Shown here: positions 18,504 to 27,020 of the stretch, one piece after another
Layout: each line of letters starts with the position of its first letter
Numbering within the stretch: the first letter of the stretch is position 1
NCBI GenBank assembly: GCA_030748485.1
Contig: JASMLW010000516.1
Coordinates: forward strand, 1-34,591
Direction: 5' to 3'
Length of the DNA: 34,591 nt
Origin: Pirellulaceae bacterium
Lineage (GTDB): Bacteria; Planctomycetota; Planctomycetia; Pirellulales; Pirellulaceae
Notes under the pieces: generated by a model
Database searches by the model: none
Told to the model about the DNA's origin: nothing
Seen by the model: only the letters and a program-made list of their open reading frames with translations
Made by a program: the position numbers and the translations under genes

Positions 18504-19732
18504 TGAGCCGCCTCCTGCAGTTCGGCGGCGACGATCTCTCTGGCTTCGCGGAGCCAGGTTCGCAACTGGCTCTTATCCTCCCAATCCAGGTCGCCGGGCC
18601 GCAGCGCCAGAGTCGACTTGGAGATCAGCGGCAGCAACGCCTCTGACAATTCGGCGAGCACTTGATCGTCGGCCGCAGCGGCATCAAATGCGGAGAGTAG
18701 ACTTCCCAGTGCGCCGGCGGTCGGGCTCTGTCGATCGACGGGCTTCACGCGGATCTTTTCGATCCAAACGTCGCCCGTGTCGGCGGCTCGCTGCCGCAGT
18801 TCAGCTTCCAATTCGGCCTTCCCTGCCGCGTTCGCAAACGAATCGAGAGCTTGGCAATCACCCGTGAACGTCAGCCGGACCGCGAAGGATCGGTCGCCGT
18901 CGTCCGTCCGCATTTCGTCGAGCTGAACATCGAACTCGTTCAGCAGTTCATCCACACCGTCGGCCGGTTGCAGACGGACTTCCAGATGCCGCCAGCGGAT
19001 CACATCGGTGGCGCGGAACTCCGCCGTGACACCTTGTGATTCATCGACATCAACCAGCAGGCATCCCTTCGCGCCCGTCTCCTTAGCGTGGCGGCCCTGC
19101 GTGTTGCCCGCAAACGCGATGAAGGGCCGCTCGGCGATGACTCGCCGCTGGTGAATATGCCCCAGCGCCCAATACTGGTAGCCCCGCTGTCGCAACACAT
19201 CTTCACTCGTTGACGCGTACGTGTCGTGAGCCGAGTCACCGGTCAAGCTGGTGTGGAGCACGCCGATGTTGAAGCAACCATCGACAGCGCGGGGGTAATC
19301 GGCGGCCAGGTCCTCGGGCACGGCGCGGCGAGAAAAACTCTGGCCGTGAATGGCGATCGCCTGGTCTTCGCGCAAGTACGTTTGCGGCGCGGCTGAATCG
19401 AAAACATGAACATTCGAGGGCCATCTGCCGGAAGCGGGATTGACGACGTCGTGATTCCCCCACAGCAAGTAGACCGCGGCGTCGATCTCCAGCAAACGCC
19501 GGAACTGAGCAGCTGTCCACGCGCCGGTGGTCGCATCCGGCCAGCGGCCATCAAACAGGTCACCGGCGATGACAACAAAGTCGACATTCTCCTCCAGCGC
19601 CAAATCGATGACCCGTTCACAACTTGTGCGCGTCGCTTTTCGCAATCGCTCGGCCGGCGCGCCGGGCAGCGCATCGAGTCCTTTGAGTGGACTGTCAATG
19701 TGCAGATCGGCCGTGTGAATGAATCGAAACAT
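18500..19732 (-). CDS. Mre11/SbcD/YhaO-like DNA repair nuclease
   Basis: This is a 410-aa calcineurin-like metallophosphoesterase. I start at ATG 19732, the codon directly before 'FRFIHTADLHIDSPL'; upstream codons in the same frame do not look like protein. All five metal-binding motifs are readable in order: DxH in HTADLHID (residues 7-13), GDLFDG, GNHD, the His of 'GVLHTSL' and GHIHQ. The C-terminal part, about 260-410, is the variable capping and partner-binding region. Mre11/SbcD enzymes cut DNA ends with a Rad50/SbcC ATPase. The gene follows the AddA-like helicase gene by 37 bp, and its stop overlaps the start of the YhaN-like ATPase gene by 4 bp, which supports one complex and translational coupling. 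Confidence 0.9.
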   Translation of the reverse strand: MFRFIHTADLHIDSPLKGLDALPGAPAERLRKATRTSCERVIDLALEENVDFVVIAGDLFDGRWPDATTGAWTAAQFRRLLEIDAAVYLLWGNHDVVNPASGRWPSNVHVFDSAAPQTYLREDQAIAIHGQSFSRRAVPEDLAADYPRAVDGCFNIGVLHTSLTGDSAHDTYASTSEDVLRQRGYQYWALGHIHQRRVIAERPFIAFAGNTQGRHAKETGAKGCLLVDVDESQGVTAEFRATDVIRWRHLEVRLQPADGVDELLNEFDVQLDEMRTDDGDRSFAVRLTFTGDCQALDSFANAAGKAELEAELRQRAADTGDVWIEKIRVKPVDRQSPTAGALGSLLSAFDAAAADDQVLAELSEALLPLISKSTLALRPGDLDWEDKSQLRTWLREAREIVAAELQEAAQ

Positions 19733-19769
19733 CAAATCGGCGGACGCGAATCCGCACCAGCTCCTTGCT

Positions 19770-22700
19770 CTACAAATTGCGGACGACGCCTGGCCCGACC
19801 AACAACAGCCGAGCACTGATCTTCTCGCGATCTAAATGAAACATCTTTGATACGGCGTCGCGGTAGGCCTCCTGTTGCGGTCGGTAGTGCTCGATCGTCG
19901 CCTCCAACTCGTCGGGATCGTCCACCGGGACGGCGTCGGTCTTGTAATCGATCACTTCCGCGGCGACGAGTTGATCGCTGTCGTACATCAACACCAAGCG
20001 GTCGATCGCACCGGACAGCAGCCGATCGTTGTCGCGGACGGCGAACCGTCTCTCGTTATGCACCTCCAACCGGAGGCAGGCCACCGTCGCTGCAACTCCG
20101 GCGGCGTCGCGATACGAATCGCGGCGCAGCGCGCCGGCGATCTCCGGGTGATCGAGCATGGCGTTGAAGTCCCGCAAGATTTCATCGACATTCAGATCCG
20201 CGCCTTCGACGGCGGCGGCGGCGGTCCGCAACTGGTCTTCGCCCGGCAACCCATCGTCCAGCCAATCGATCTGCTCAAAGCAGGCGTGGATGGCCGAGCC
20301 GCGGGCCAAGGCTCCCGTGTTGTCGATCCGCAACAATTGGGAGAGCTGAATCCGCTCACCGCCCTCAAGTCCCGAGGGGGCCTGCCGCTCGAGCCCGACG
20401 CGGCGTCCGGCGGGCATTTCCGCCAGCGGAATGTCGACTGGACGCGGCGTTTTCCGCAGCGCCCCCGCGATCACATCACTGGGAGCTGCCTGCGGACTCC
20501 AATGGACGTCACCGTGTTCATGCAGCACCGTCTCAGGCTCCGCCGGCTCGCCATCGGTCAACGCCGCCCGCACCAGCCCGGCAAACGTCTTGTGAAGCGA
20601 TCGCTCATTCGTTGGACTCGGCGCGATCACCATGTGCAGTGCGTGTACGGGACGCGTGATCGCAACGTACAGCACGCACAGCGACTCAACGGTGCGCTGA
20701 TGGACGTCGTCGACAAACAACTGCTGCATTTCGGCGGGCAGCAGATCGCAGATGTCACTGTTGCGATGCAAACAGACTTTGTCGACTGGCTGTGTGTCGT
20801 CCGACTGCCCAACCACACAGGCGTTTGGTTGTCCAACCAGTTGGGCGTCGAGATCGGGCAGCACGACGATGTCAAACTGCAGCCCCTTCGCTTGGTGAAT
20901 GGTCATTACCCGAACGCTCGCCGTCGTCGGATCAGAGACTCGCTCCGCCTCGATATGTCGAACAAAGTCGGTCGTTCGCAACGTCGCCGTCGCTTCGTAC
21001 TGATAGGCCATCTCGACCAGCTGCCGCATGCGGCTCTGGTCGCGCTCGCTGCAGAACGGTTCGAGCAGCGACGTCCAATGGTGGAGCGCCGGCCCGTAGC
21101 CGTCGTCGAGCAACCGACGGCGCACGCGGCGAGCCAGTTCGGTCGCCTGTTCATCGTCGCGATAATCGGTCAAGCCAACCTGTTCGCCGATGGGAGAGTT
21201 CTGCAGATGGAAGCGGGCAATCGTATCGCCGGGATGGTCGCCAATTCTCAACAGCGACAACACGACCTGAACGGCGACGGAATCGGTGAGCGGATTACCG
21301 CCCTCTTCACTGGCCGCCACATCCAACTGCCGCAGTTCGTAGATCAGTTGAGCGACTGCTCGATTGCGCCGCACCAACACGCCAACACCGCAGCCGGGGG
21401 CCTGTTCGACAATCTCGGCGATCCGCTGCGCCGCATAGCGGAGGGTCACGTCCGCCTGTTTCATTCCTTCATCGGCGCGGGCGGCTGTCTCCAGGCAGGT
21501 ATAGCCGGCTAATTCGGTGCGGGCGGTCGTGTGAGCGACGAACTGATTTTTCCAAGCCGCCACCGCCGGCTCCATGTCGCCCAAGTTGCTGTGGCGATGA
21601 ATCTTTCCGAAGACTTGATTCACCGTCTCGATGACCGGTGGAGCCGATCGATAGCTGTGCGACAACTCGAGATGGTCCAACCCATCGAGGTGCGCTTCCA
21701 AGGCGTCGAAGATCTCCGACTTGCCGCCCCGCCATCCATAGATCGCCTGCTTGACGTCGCCGACACAGAAGAACGACTGCTGACCTCCGAGCCAATAGAA
21801 TTCCTGCTGACCGCCCGTCTGCGTGACGCGCTCCGCAAACGGCCGGACAACTTGCCATTGAGCCAACGACGTATCCTGAAACTCGTCGAACAACAAATGC
21901 GAAATCTGCGCGTCCAACCGATGCTCAAGCCGCTCGACCTCGGCGAACTCCTGGCGGTCGGCCAGCGCGCGGGTGACGTCCTCGAACCTCATCGCGTGCG
22001 CCTCAAACTTGAGCCGCCGGTAGATTGCGTCGAAGCGCTCCAGCAGTTCATACGTCGCGTAAGTCTGTTGAGCCAATTGATTGACCAGCACGTTTTTGGC
22101 GTGAGTCGTCAGTCGTTCGTAGGCGTCGTAGGTGGGGCCGGGGATCGGTTTCTTGTAATACGTCTCAGCCCCCACGACGACCTTCCCGCTCAACCCCGTA
22201 CTGATGAATGTCTCCCAATCGCCGGCTCGCGCGGCCGCGACGTCCTTGGTGTGAGCCTTGACGAATCGCGAGTCGTCCGGCAGCGGGGCGTTCTCCAAAT
22301 GATGGATCGCCGCTTGGAAATCCTCGCTGCTCATCAACCGCGACTCCGGAATGCGACGCCAGGCCTCTTCGTCCGTCTCCAAGAAGAGTGAGTAGAGATC
22401 GTCGACGGTCGAGCGCACCAGTTCGGACACCGAGCGCTCGGCGTCGCCACGAGTAATCAGATTCATAATGCGTCGCACGTCGCGCGCCGAATGGTCGCGC
22501 AACAACAACTCGATCGCTTCGTTGCGAAGTTGCCTGTCGTGCAGCTGGTCGATAATCCGCCAGCCGGCGGGCAGCGCCAGCTCCAGGCTGAAGCTGCTGG
22601 CGATCTGCGAGAAAAAACTGTCGAGCGTCGAGACGCGCAGACGGTGCAGGTTTCGAGTGAGCTGTTGCAGCAGTATCAAACACCGCGCTCGACTCAACGC

Positions 22701-22937
22701 CGGGTCGTCCAGTTCAGCGGCCAGCGCCGCGCACGCGCGATCGTCGTTGGCAGCGGCGGCCAGACGTTGCATCACGCGATCGAGAATCTCACCGGCGGCC
22801 TTACGCGTGAAGGTGGTGGCGAGAATCTGATCGACGGGGGCTCCGCTGTGCAACAAGCCGAGAAAACGGTTCGACAGTTGAAAAGTCTTGCCCGTCCCGG
22901 CGGAAGCTCGAATCAGGATGTTGTTGAACTTGCTCAC
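19770..22937 (-). CDS. addA: AddA-like helicase-nuclease
   Basis: This is a 1055-aa UvrD/RecB-type helicase with a C-terminal nuclease. I start it at GTG 22937, which overlaps the stop of the upstream gene (GTGA) and immediately precedes the conserved 'SKFNNILIRASAGTGKT'. Helicase motifs in order: Walker A at 11-18, 'ATTFTRKAA', Walker B-like 'LLFDEFQDT', 'FFCVGDVKQAIYGWRGG' and 'MTIHQAKGLQFDIVVLPDL'. The C-terminal part has a RecB-family nuclease: 'RGSAIHACFEQ', 'SGAIDRLVLMY', 'AAEVIDYKTD' near residue 998, and a Gln/Tyr motif in 'RPQQEAYRDAV'. AddA translocates 3' to 5' and cuts one strand during resection of double-strand breaks before RecA loading. The adjoining addB supports AddA rather than free UvrD. 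Confidence 0.92.
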   Translation of the reverse strand: MSKFNNILIRASAGTGKTFQLSNRFLGLLHSGAPVDQILATTFTRKAAGEILDRVMQRLAAAANDDRACAALAAELDDPALSRARCLILLQQLTRNLHRLRVSTLDSFFSQIASSFSLELALPAGWRIIDQLHDRQLRNEAIELLLRDHSARDVRRIMNLITRGDAERSVSELVRSTVDDLYSLFLETDEEAWRRIPESRLMSSEDFQAAIHHLENAPLPDDSRFVKAHTKDVAAARAGDWETFISTGLSGKVVVGAETYYKKPIPGPTYDAYERLTTHAKNVLVNQLAQQTYATYELLERFDAIYRRLKFEAHAMRFEDVTRALADRQEFAEVERLEHRLDAQISHLLFDEFQDTSLAQWQVVRPFAERVTQTGGQQEFYWLGGQQSFFCVGDVKQAIYGWRGGKSEIFDALEAHLDGLDHLELSHSYRSAPPVIETVNQVFGKIHRHSNLGDMEPAVAAWKNQFVAHTTARTELAGYTCLETAARADEGMKQADVTLRYAAQRIAEIVEQAPGCGVGVLVRRNRAVAQLIYELRQLDVAASEEGGNPLTDSVAVQVVLSLLRIGDHPGDTIARFHLQNSPIGEQVGLTDYRDDEQATELARRVRRRLLDDGYGPALHHWTSLLEPFCSERDQSRMRQLVEMAYQYEATATLRTTDFVRHIEAERVSDPTTASVRVMTIHQAKGLQFDIVVLPDLDAQLVGQPNACVVGQSDDTQPVDKVCLHRNSDICDLLPAEMQQLFVDDVHQRTVESLCVLYVAITRPVHALHMVIAPSPTNERSLHKTFAGLVRAALTDGEPAEPETVLHEHGDVHWSPQAAPSDVIAGALRKTPRPVDIPLAEMPAGRRVGLERQAPSGLEGGERIQLSQLLRIDNTGALARGSAIHACFEQIDWLDDGLPGEDQLRTAAAAVEGADLNVDEILRDFNAMLDHPEIAGALRRDSYRDAAGVAATVACLRLEVHNERRFAVRDNDRLLSGAIDRLVLMYDSDQLVAAEVIDYKTDAVPVDDPDELEATIEHYRPQQEAYRDAVSKMFHLDREKISARLLLVGPGVVRNL

Positions 22938-25732
22938 GCCGCCCCCGGTGCAGGTTCGAACTGCTTCTCGAAGGCGAGCTCCTGACAAATGACGCTGAAG
23001 TCGGTCATGATCCGCGGCGGCGGCGAGGCGGGCGGCCAAAACTTCTGGGCGAGCACGTTGCGGGCGACTTCAAGCGCCTTCCGATCGGCGCTCGCCAGCT
23101 CGCCCGGCGACCAACCGGCGATTCGCTCGCCCAACTTGGAGACATCCTTCGGCAGCACGATGTAGCCGACGTCGACGTCGTCGCCCATCCCCATCTGATC
23201 CGCGAAGCGACGGTACAGCGGCAATTGCAGATCGGTCCATTCGCCCCGCCGCCGGTGAGTTTCGTCGGGCGCGGACGCCTTTTCCGAGGTCTTGTAATCG
23301 AACACGACGCACTTGCCGCTCTGGCGATGGCGATCGACGCGATCGATGCGCCCGGTCAGCGCGATCGATTGGCCGTCGACATCCAGCACAACCTGGTCGG
23401 CCGCGGCGGGCGTCTCGGCGTGAACGATCTCCCACCCTTGCCGATTCCACTCGGCCTGCCATCGAGCGAAGGCGGCTAGTCGAGCATTGATTTGCTCCAA
23501 TTGCACGTAGACGGGAGCCAGGTGAGACGCGCCGTAGCGCCCGCGGACAATCCGCCGCAAGGCGTCAGCCAGAAAACTGCGGATGTGGTCGGCGTTGTCC
23601 GAATGCCGAATGTCGTCGCGGCCGAAACGGTTGAGCACGTCGTGTATCAAGACGCCGAACGCCGGGGCGTCCAACTCGTCGCTCTGATCGTCAGCGGACC
23701 TCAGCCGCAACACGTGACTCAAGTAGAAGCGAAATGGGCAGGCGATGTACGAGCGGAATGACGTCACGCTCATCGATTCGATCGGTTGTTGAACCTTCGC
23801 CCGCGGCACATAGATGGCGGTCGTTCGGCGACCCTCCGGCTCAGACCGGTCCTCCGAAACGGTGAGCGGATCGAGTTGCCCGGTGAAGAACCGCTCGCAT
23901 CGCCGAGCCATCGTGCGGACGTCCGTGGCGAACAGCAGGCGACTGGGAATCAATGGGTCGCCGTCCGCCGTCCGCCGGCCGACAATCAACCGCAATCGCT
24001 TCCGCGACGCGGCCAACGCGCTCAACGCATAGGCGTCGCGAGCGTACCGACGCGAGTTGTCGAGCACGCCCAAACGGCGGCGCAGCGTGTTGGGCAAGAA
24101 CAAGTCCGCGTTCAAGGAATCGGGGACGCGGCCTTCGTTGAACGATGCGATGATCAGAGACTGGGAGGTGTCCAGCGGCAACTCCAACCAGCCGAGCAAC
24201 TCGACTGCAGCGGGGTCCGGCAGAGGCGACACTTCCTGGGATTGAAGTTGATCCAGCAACAAGCGAATCGCCTGCGCCGCATTGATAGCGGGAGTCAACT
24301 CGGCCGGAGCCTGTTGGTGCTCAGCCAAACACTTGTGGATCGCATTCACCGCGGCAATCGTCTCGTGGTCCGTGGAATCGTGGCGGGCGAAGTGGCGGCC
24401 GTCGTACACCTGCAGCAGCAGACCGACGATGTCGAGCGCCCAATCGCCCAACTTTTTGCGGCCCGCACCGAGCGGCTGCACCAGTTGTTCGACCAAAGCG
24501 TGAACTTGCCGCGAGGCGGCGTGCCGCTCGGGGTCGCCCAACCATTGCTTCCCAAGTCGCGGCGGCAAGTGGTCGGCGTGGTACTGATCGAGCTCCGCCA
24601 GCCAGTCGCGGCCGGCTCCGGCGGCTCCGCACCGCTCGTCCAGCCAATCGGCCACATCGGGATGCCGCACGAAAGCAGCGAAATCATCGAACCGACCGCT
24701 TTCCAAGTACTCGGCGACCGCTTGCAACAAACGGTAGGGAGCCGATTCGGGCAGCCGGCGGCCAACGACCCAGCGGCTCGACACGCCACATTGCCGCAAG
24801 CGCCGCTGAATTTGCGGCGCCACCGAGGCATCCGGAACCCCGATCGTGATGTCGTCCGCGCGAAACTCACCGCCGAGCTCCACCAGACTTTTGACGACGG
24901 CGTCAGCCTGTTCGCTCGGTCCGTCAGCGACCAGTATCCAGTCGTCGTCCAGATCGATCTGCGCGTCCTTCCACACGTCTGGATCGATGCAGCCGTAGCC
25001 ATCGAAGTGGGACGCCAGTTCCGCGGGAGCGTAGATGAGCGCCGTCACCTGGTCGGCGACTTGGTCGAGCATCAACTTGAGCGCGCGGTTCATGTCGGCC
25101 GCGCCGATCAACTCGATCGTAAAATCGACTTGGCACTCCCGGTGCTCAATCGCAAACAGGCGCGCCGTTTGAACATCCCACAACTCCAGCCGGTCGAGGA
25201 TCCGCAAATAGTTTTCCTGAACCTTGCGAAGTAGGCGCCAACGGTTCCGCTCCCGCATCTCGCCGCGCCGCCAACCGATGTCGACGACATGGCTGAAGTC
25301 CTTCGCCTCGGCGGCCAACTCGCGATGCTGACGCCAAAAAAGTTTCCCCAAGCCGATCCAGCGGGGCACGTCGTCCTCGTCGGGCAACGCGGGAATCATG
25401 CGAGCCAACTTGCGACGCCCCTCGGCTCGCAACGCGTGCACCCACGCCAACTGCTGGACCAGGTCGGAGGCGAACGGAAGCTTCGATTCGTAGAGCAGTT
25501 CCGGCAGCTGACCGAGCGTGATGATCCGCGGGGGCAAGAGGACGATCTCCCGCCGCTCGCAACGTTCGACGAGCAACTCGAGAAAACGTCGGCCCGCGCG
25601 ACTGCCCGGAAAAGCGACCACAACCCGCTCCAAGTCGGCTCGACCACCCTGGACGTAACGTTCCAGCAGGTTGTCGACCGCCACATCGAGCGCGGGGCGG
25701 GTCCAGTCCAAAAACTTCCGTGTTACAGGCAT
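22934..25732 (-). CDS. addB: AddB-like nuclease subunit
   Basis: This is a 932-aa protein. I start at ATG 25732 ('MPVTRKFLDW'), though the ribosome-binding site is weak and an in-frame start further upstream cannot be excluded. The N-terminal part resembles an inactive superfamily-1 helicase: where Bacillus AddB has a Walker A, this protein has 'PGSRAGRR' (42-49), with no GKT/GKS. The C-terminal part is a PD-(D/E)XK nuclease: 'VTSFRSYIACPFRFYL' (C665), 'GVLIHDVLNRF', 'ALTGRIDRVDRH' and 'CVVFDYKTSEKA' near 812, then 'DLQLPLYRRF'. The C-terminal cysteine triplet that holds the Fe-S cluster in Bacillus AddB is missing; only C916 remains. Partnership with the overlapping addA is clear, and the order addB-addA-sbcD-sbcC is that of Bacillus. 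Confidence 0.88.
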   Translation of the reverse strand: MPVTRKFLDWTRPALDVAVDNLLERYVQGGRADLERVVVAFPGSRAGRRFLELLVERCERREIVLLPPRIITLGQLPELLYESKLPFASDLVQQLAWVHALRAEGRRKLARMIPALPDEDDVPRWIGLGKLFWRQHRELAAEAKDFSHVVDIGWRRGEMRERNRWRLLRKVQENYLRILDRLELWDVQTARLFAIEHRECQVDFTIELIGAADMNRALKLMLDQVADQVTALIYAPAELASHFDGYGCIDPDVWKDAQIDLDDDWILVADGPSEQADAVVKSLVELGGEFRADDITIGVPDASVAPQIQRRLRQCGVSSRWVVGRRLPESAPYRLLQAVAEYLESGRFDDFAAFVRHPDVADWLDERCGAAGAGRDWLAELDQYHADHLPPRLGKQWLGDPERHAASRQVHALVEQLVQPLGAGRKKLGDWALDIVGLLLQVYDGRHFARHDSTDHETIAAVNAIHKCLAEHQQAPAELTPAINAAQAIRLLLDQLQSQEVSPLPDPAAVELLGWLELPLDTSQSLIIASFNEGRVPDSLNADLFLPNTLRRRLGVLDNSRRYARDAYALSALAASRKRLRLIVGRRTADGDPLIPSRLLFATDVRTMARRCERFFTGQLDPLTVSEDRSEPEGRRTTAIYVPRAKVQQPIESMSVTSFRSYIACPFRFYLSHVLRLRSADDQSDELDAPAFGVLIHDVLNRFGRDDIRHSDNADHIRSFLADALRRIVRGRYGASHLAPVYVQLEQINARLAAFARWQAEWNRQGWEIVHAETPAAADQVVLDVDGQSIALTGRIDRVDRHRQSGKCVVFDYKTSEKASAPDETHRRRGEWTDLQLPLYRRFADQMGMGDDVDVGYIVLPKDVSKLGERIAGWSPGELASADRKALEVARNVLAQKFWPPASPPPRIMTDFSVICQELAFEKQFEPAPGAA

Positions 25733-26017
25733 ACTCAGCAATCCGTCACAAGTGGCAGTGCCACACACAAAGCGAGCTGCCGCTCGGTAGTCGTTCGTTC
25801 GCTCCCGTTGGTCGCTGTAATCGAACCAGAGAATTCGCAAATTCTCAACATCACAAATGCACTTTCAAAGAGGATACTGATTCCGGCTCGCCGATTCAAT
25901 CATCCCCACCCACACGATTCGCCGTTACTGTCCCACAGGTATGGCTTTATGGTGATCGGGCGAGAGGAAACTCGGGACCGTCCGTGAGATTCTTCGCCGG
26001 CCGAGTGACACGTTAGG
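25733..26017. other. Intergenic region between addB and cheD
   Basis: These 285 bp separate the addB start from the stop of the truncated cheD. I see no gene and no RNA structure I can name. If cheD was once full length, its lost C-terminal coding sequence would have lain in the left part of this region, but no frame here reads like a CheD C-terminus. Confidence 0.6.
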
Positions 26018-26347
26018 TCACAACCGAGGATGTTCGCCCCAAAAAGCCCAAAGTAGGCCGGATCCAGGAGCGCAGCGACGCCGCTCCGGCAGCGGAACAC
26101 CGTTCGTGCGGAGTAGATCCAGCATGTGGGGGATTGCCTGGTCGGCGTATTTCCCCGGCAGACCGGTGCGACCGTTGGCGGTGGGCAACACAACATGCCC
26201 GAAAACGCCTGTCTTTGTGGGGAGGTGGACGATTGTCACGCCAATACAGGAACCGAGCACCGAACACAACGCGTCCGGATGGCGAGCGAGTTTGACCTCT
26301 CCCATGGCGACCGTTTTTCGTTCGCACGCAACATCAATCGCAGGCAT
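26018..26347 (-). CDS. cheD: CheD, C-terminally truncated
   Basis: The reading frame is 109 aa; full-length CheD proteins such as that of Thermotoga maritima are about 157 aa. CheD deamidates glutamines of chemoreceptors and binds CheC. The N-terminal two thirds is intact: 'VLGSCIGVTI' with catalytic C34, 'GVFGHVVLP' with catalytic H51, and 'LPGKYADQAIPHMLDLL'. After 'GVPLPER' (about residue 88) similarity stops. The family's 'KIAGGA.MF' and 'NIG.RNVEAV' segments and the last strands are absent, and the final ~19 residues are coded by a GC-rich palindromic repeat (26057-26090). Catalytic residues remain but the fold is probably incomplete. The gene follows cheC by 34 bp. A pseudogene is a fair alternative reading. 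Confidence 0.8.
   Translation of the reverse strand: MPAIDVACERKTVAMGEVKLARHPDALCSVLGSCIGVTIVHLPTKTGVFGHVVLPTANGRTGLPGKYADQAIPHMLDLLRTNGVPLPERRRCAPGSGLLWAFWGEHPRL
26050..26095. repeat. GC-rich palindromic element at the 3' end of cheD
   Basis: An imperfect dyad lies here: GCCGGA at 26057-26062 pairs with TCCGGC at 26085-26090, and inside it GGAGCG at 26067-26072 pairs with CGCTCC at 26082-26087 around a 9-nt loop. The wording (taggccgga ... tccggca) resembles short dispersed repeats that I recall from planctomycete genomes, but I cannot check copy number. It coincides with the point where CheD similarity ends, so it may be the cause of the truncation. It could alternatively serve as a terminator-like hairpin, though no T-run follows. 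Confidence 0.6.
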
Positions 26348-26381
26348 TGACTATTCCATTTCCACAGCAGTGTGACCGCGA

Positions 26382-26993
26382 TCAGCCGACCACCGCCTGT
26401 TGCATCGCATCTTTGAGTTCAAGCGAAGGAATCACGAGCACGTCGCCGTCGATCGTCTCTAGAGCGTTGCGTCGTTGAAACGTCGTTCTCGACACAAACA
26501 CCGTCTCGGAGATCATCGCCTGCGTCATCAACAACTGCTCGACAACACTACAGCCGAAGTCGTGAATCAGAGCGGGTGGGCTGGGGGTCATCTGTTTCCC
26601 GACCACGGGCGTCAGGGCGTTGAGATAGGCGCTGCCGAGGATGTTGCCCGTCTCCGCGATCGCCGATTCTTCAATGTCGGACCAGGGCTCATCGCGATTC
26701 GCCGGCAGTCCAGTGAGATCGGCGCAAAGTTGTCTCGCATCGCGTTCGCCGAACGTCAACAAGATGTCGCCCGGCAAATCGCCCTCGATGGACAAGACGG
26801 CCATGACGGCGGGCTGATCGCCGACGCCAAGCCGCGCGATGGCCTCCTCCAGCGTGGCTTCGCAAACGTCGTCAAGACTCAACACCAGGCCCCCTTGCGT
26901 CCACCGCGAAATCGCTCGCGATGCATTCTCGGTCGCCAATCCGAAGACAAGTCGAAGCGCGTCCATCTCGTGATCTGTCGATGTCAAACTCAT
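26382..26993 (-). CDS. cheC: CheC-like chemotaxis phosphatase
   Basis: This is a 203-aa protein of the CheC/CheX/FliY phosphatase type, which removes phosphate from CheY-P. 'DIEESAIAETGNILGSAYLNAL' carries the active-site pair E114 and N117 with the usual following helix. CheC proteins normally have a second, N-terminal copy of this motif. Here the corresponding region (about residues 12-30, 'LVFGLATENASRAIS') has lost the E..N spacing, so only one site appears functional. The beta strands 'AVLSIEGDLPGDILLTF' and 'VFVSRTTFQ' fit the family. The gene lies between cheA (27 bp upstream) and cheD (34 bp downstream), consistent with the CheC-CheD pairing known from Bacillus and Thermotoga. No CheY gene is in the window. 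Confidence 0.85.
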   Translation of the reverse strand: MSLTSTDHEMDALRLVFGLATENASRAISRWTQGGLVLSLDDVCEATLEEAIARLGVGDQPAVMAVLSIEGDLPGDILLTFGERDARQLCADLTGLPANRDEPWSDIEESAIAETGNILGSAYLNALTPVVGKQMTPSPPALIHDFGCSVVEQLLMTQAMISETVFVSRTTFQRRNALETIDGDVLVIPSLELKDAMQQAVVG

Positions 26994-27020
26994 TTGTATT
27001 CTCGGCCAAATAGGGTGCTT

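Noticed and set aside
19875-21512. Long plus-strand open frame (545 codons)
   Set aside because: It is antisense to addA, which has a full set of helicase and nuclease motifs. The plus-strand protein shows none.
23786-25234. Long plus-strand open frame (482 codons)
   Set aside because: It is antisense to addB and has no recognisable motif or ribosome-binding site.
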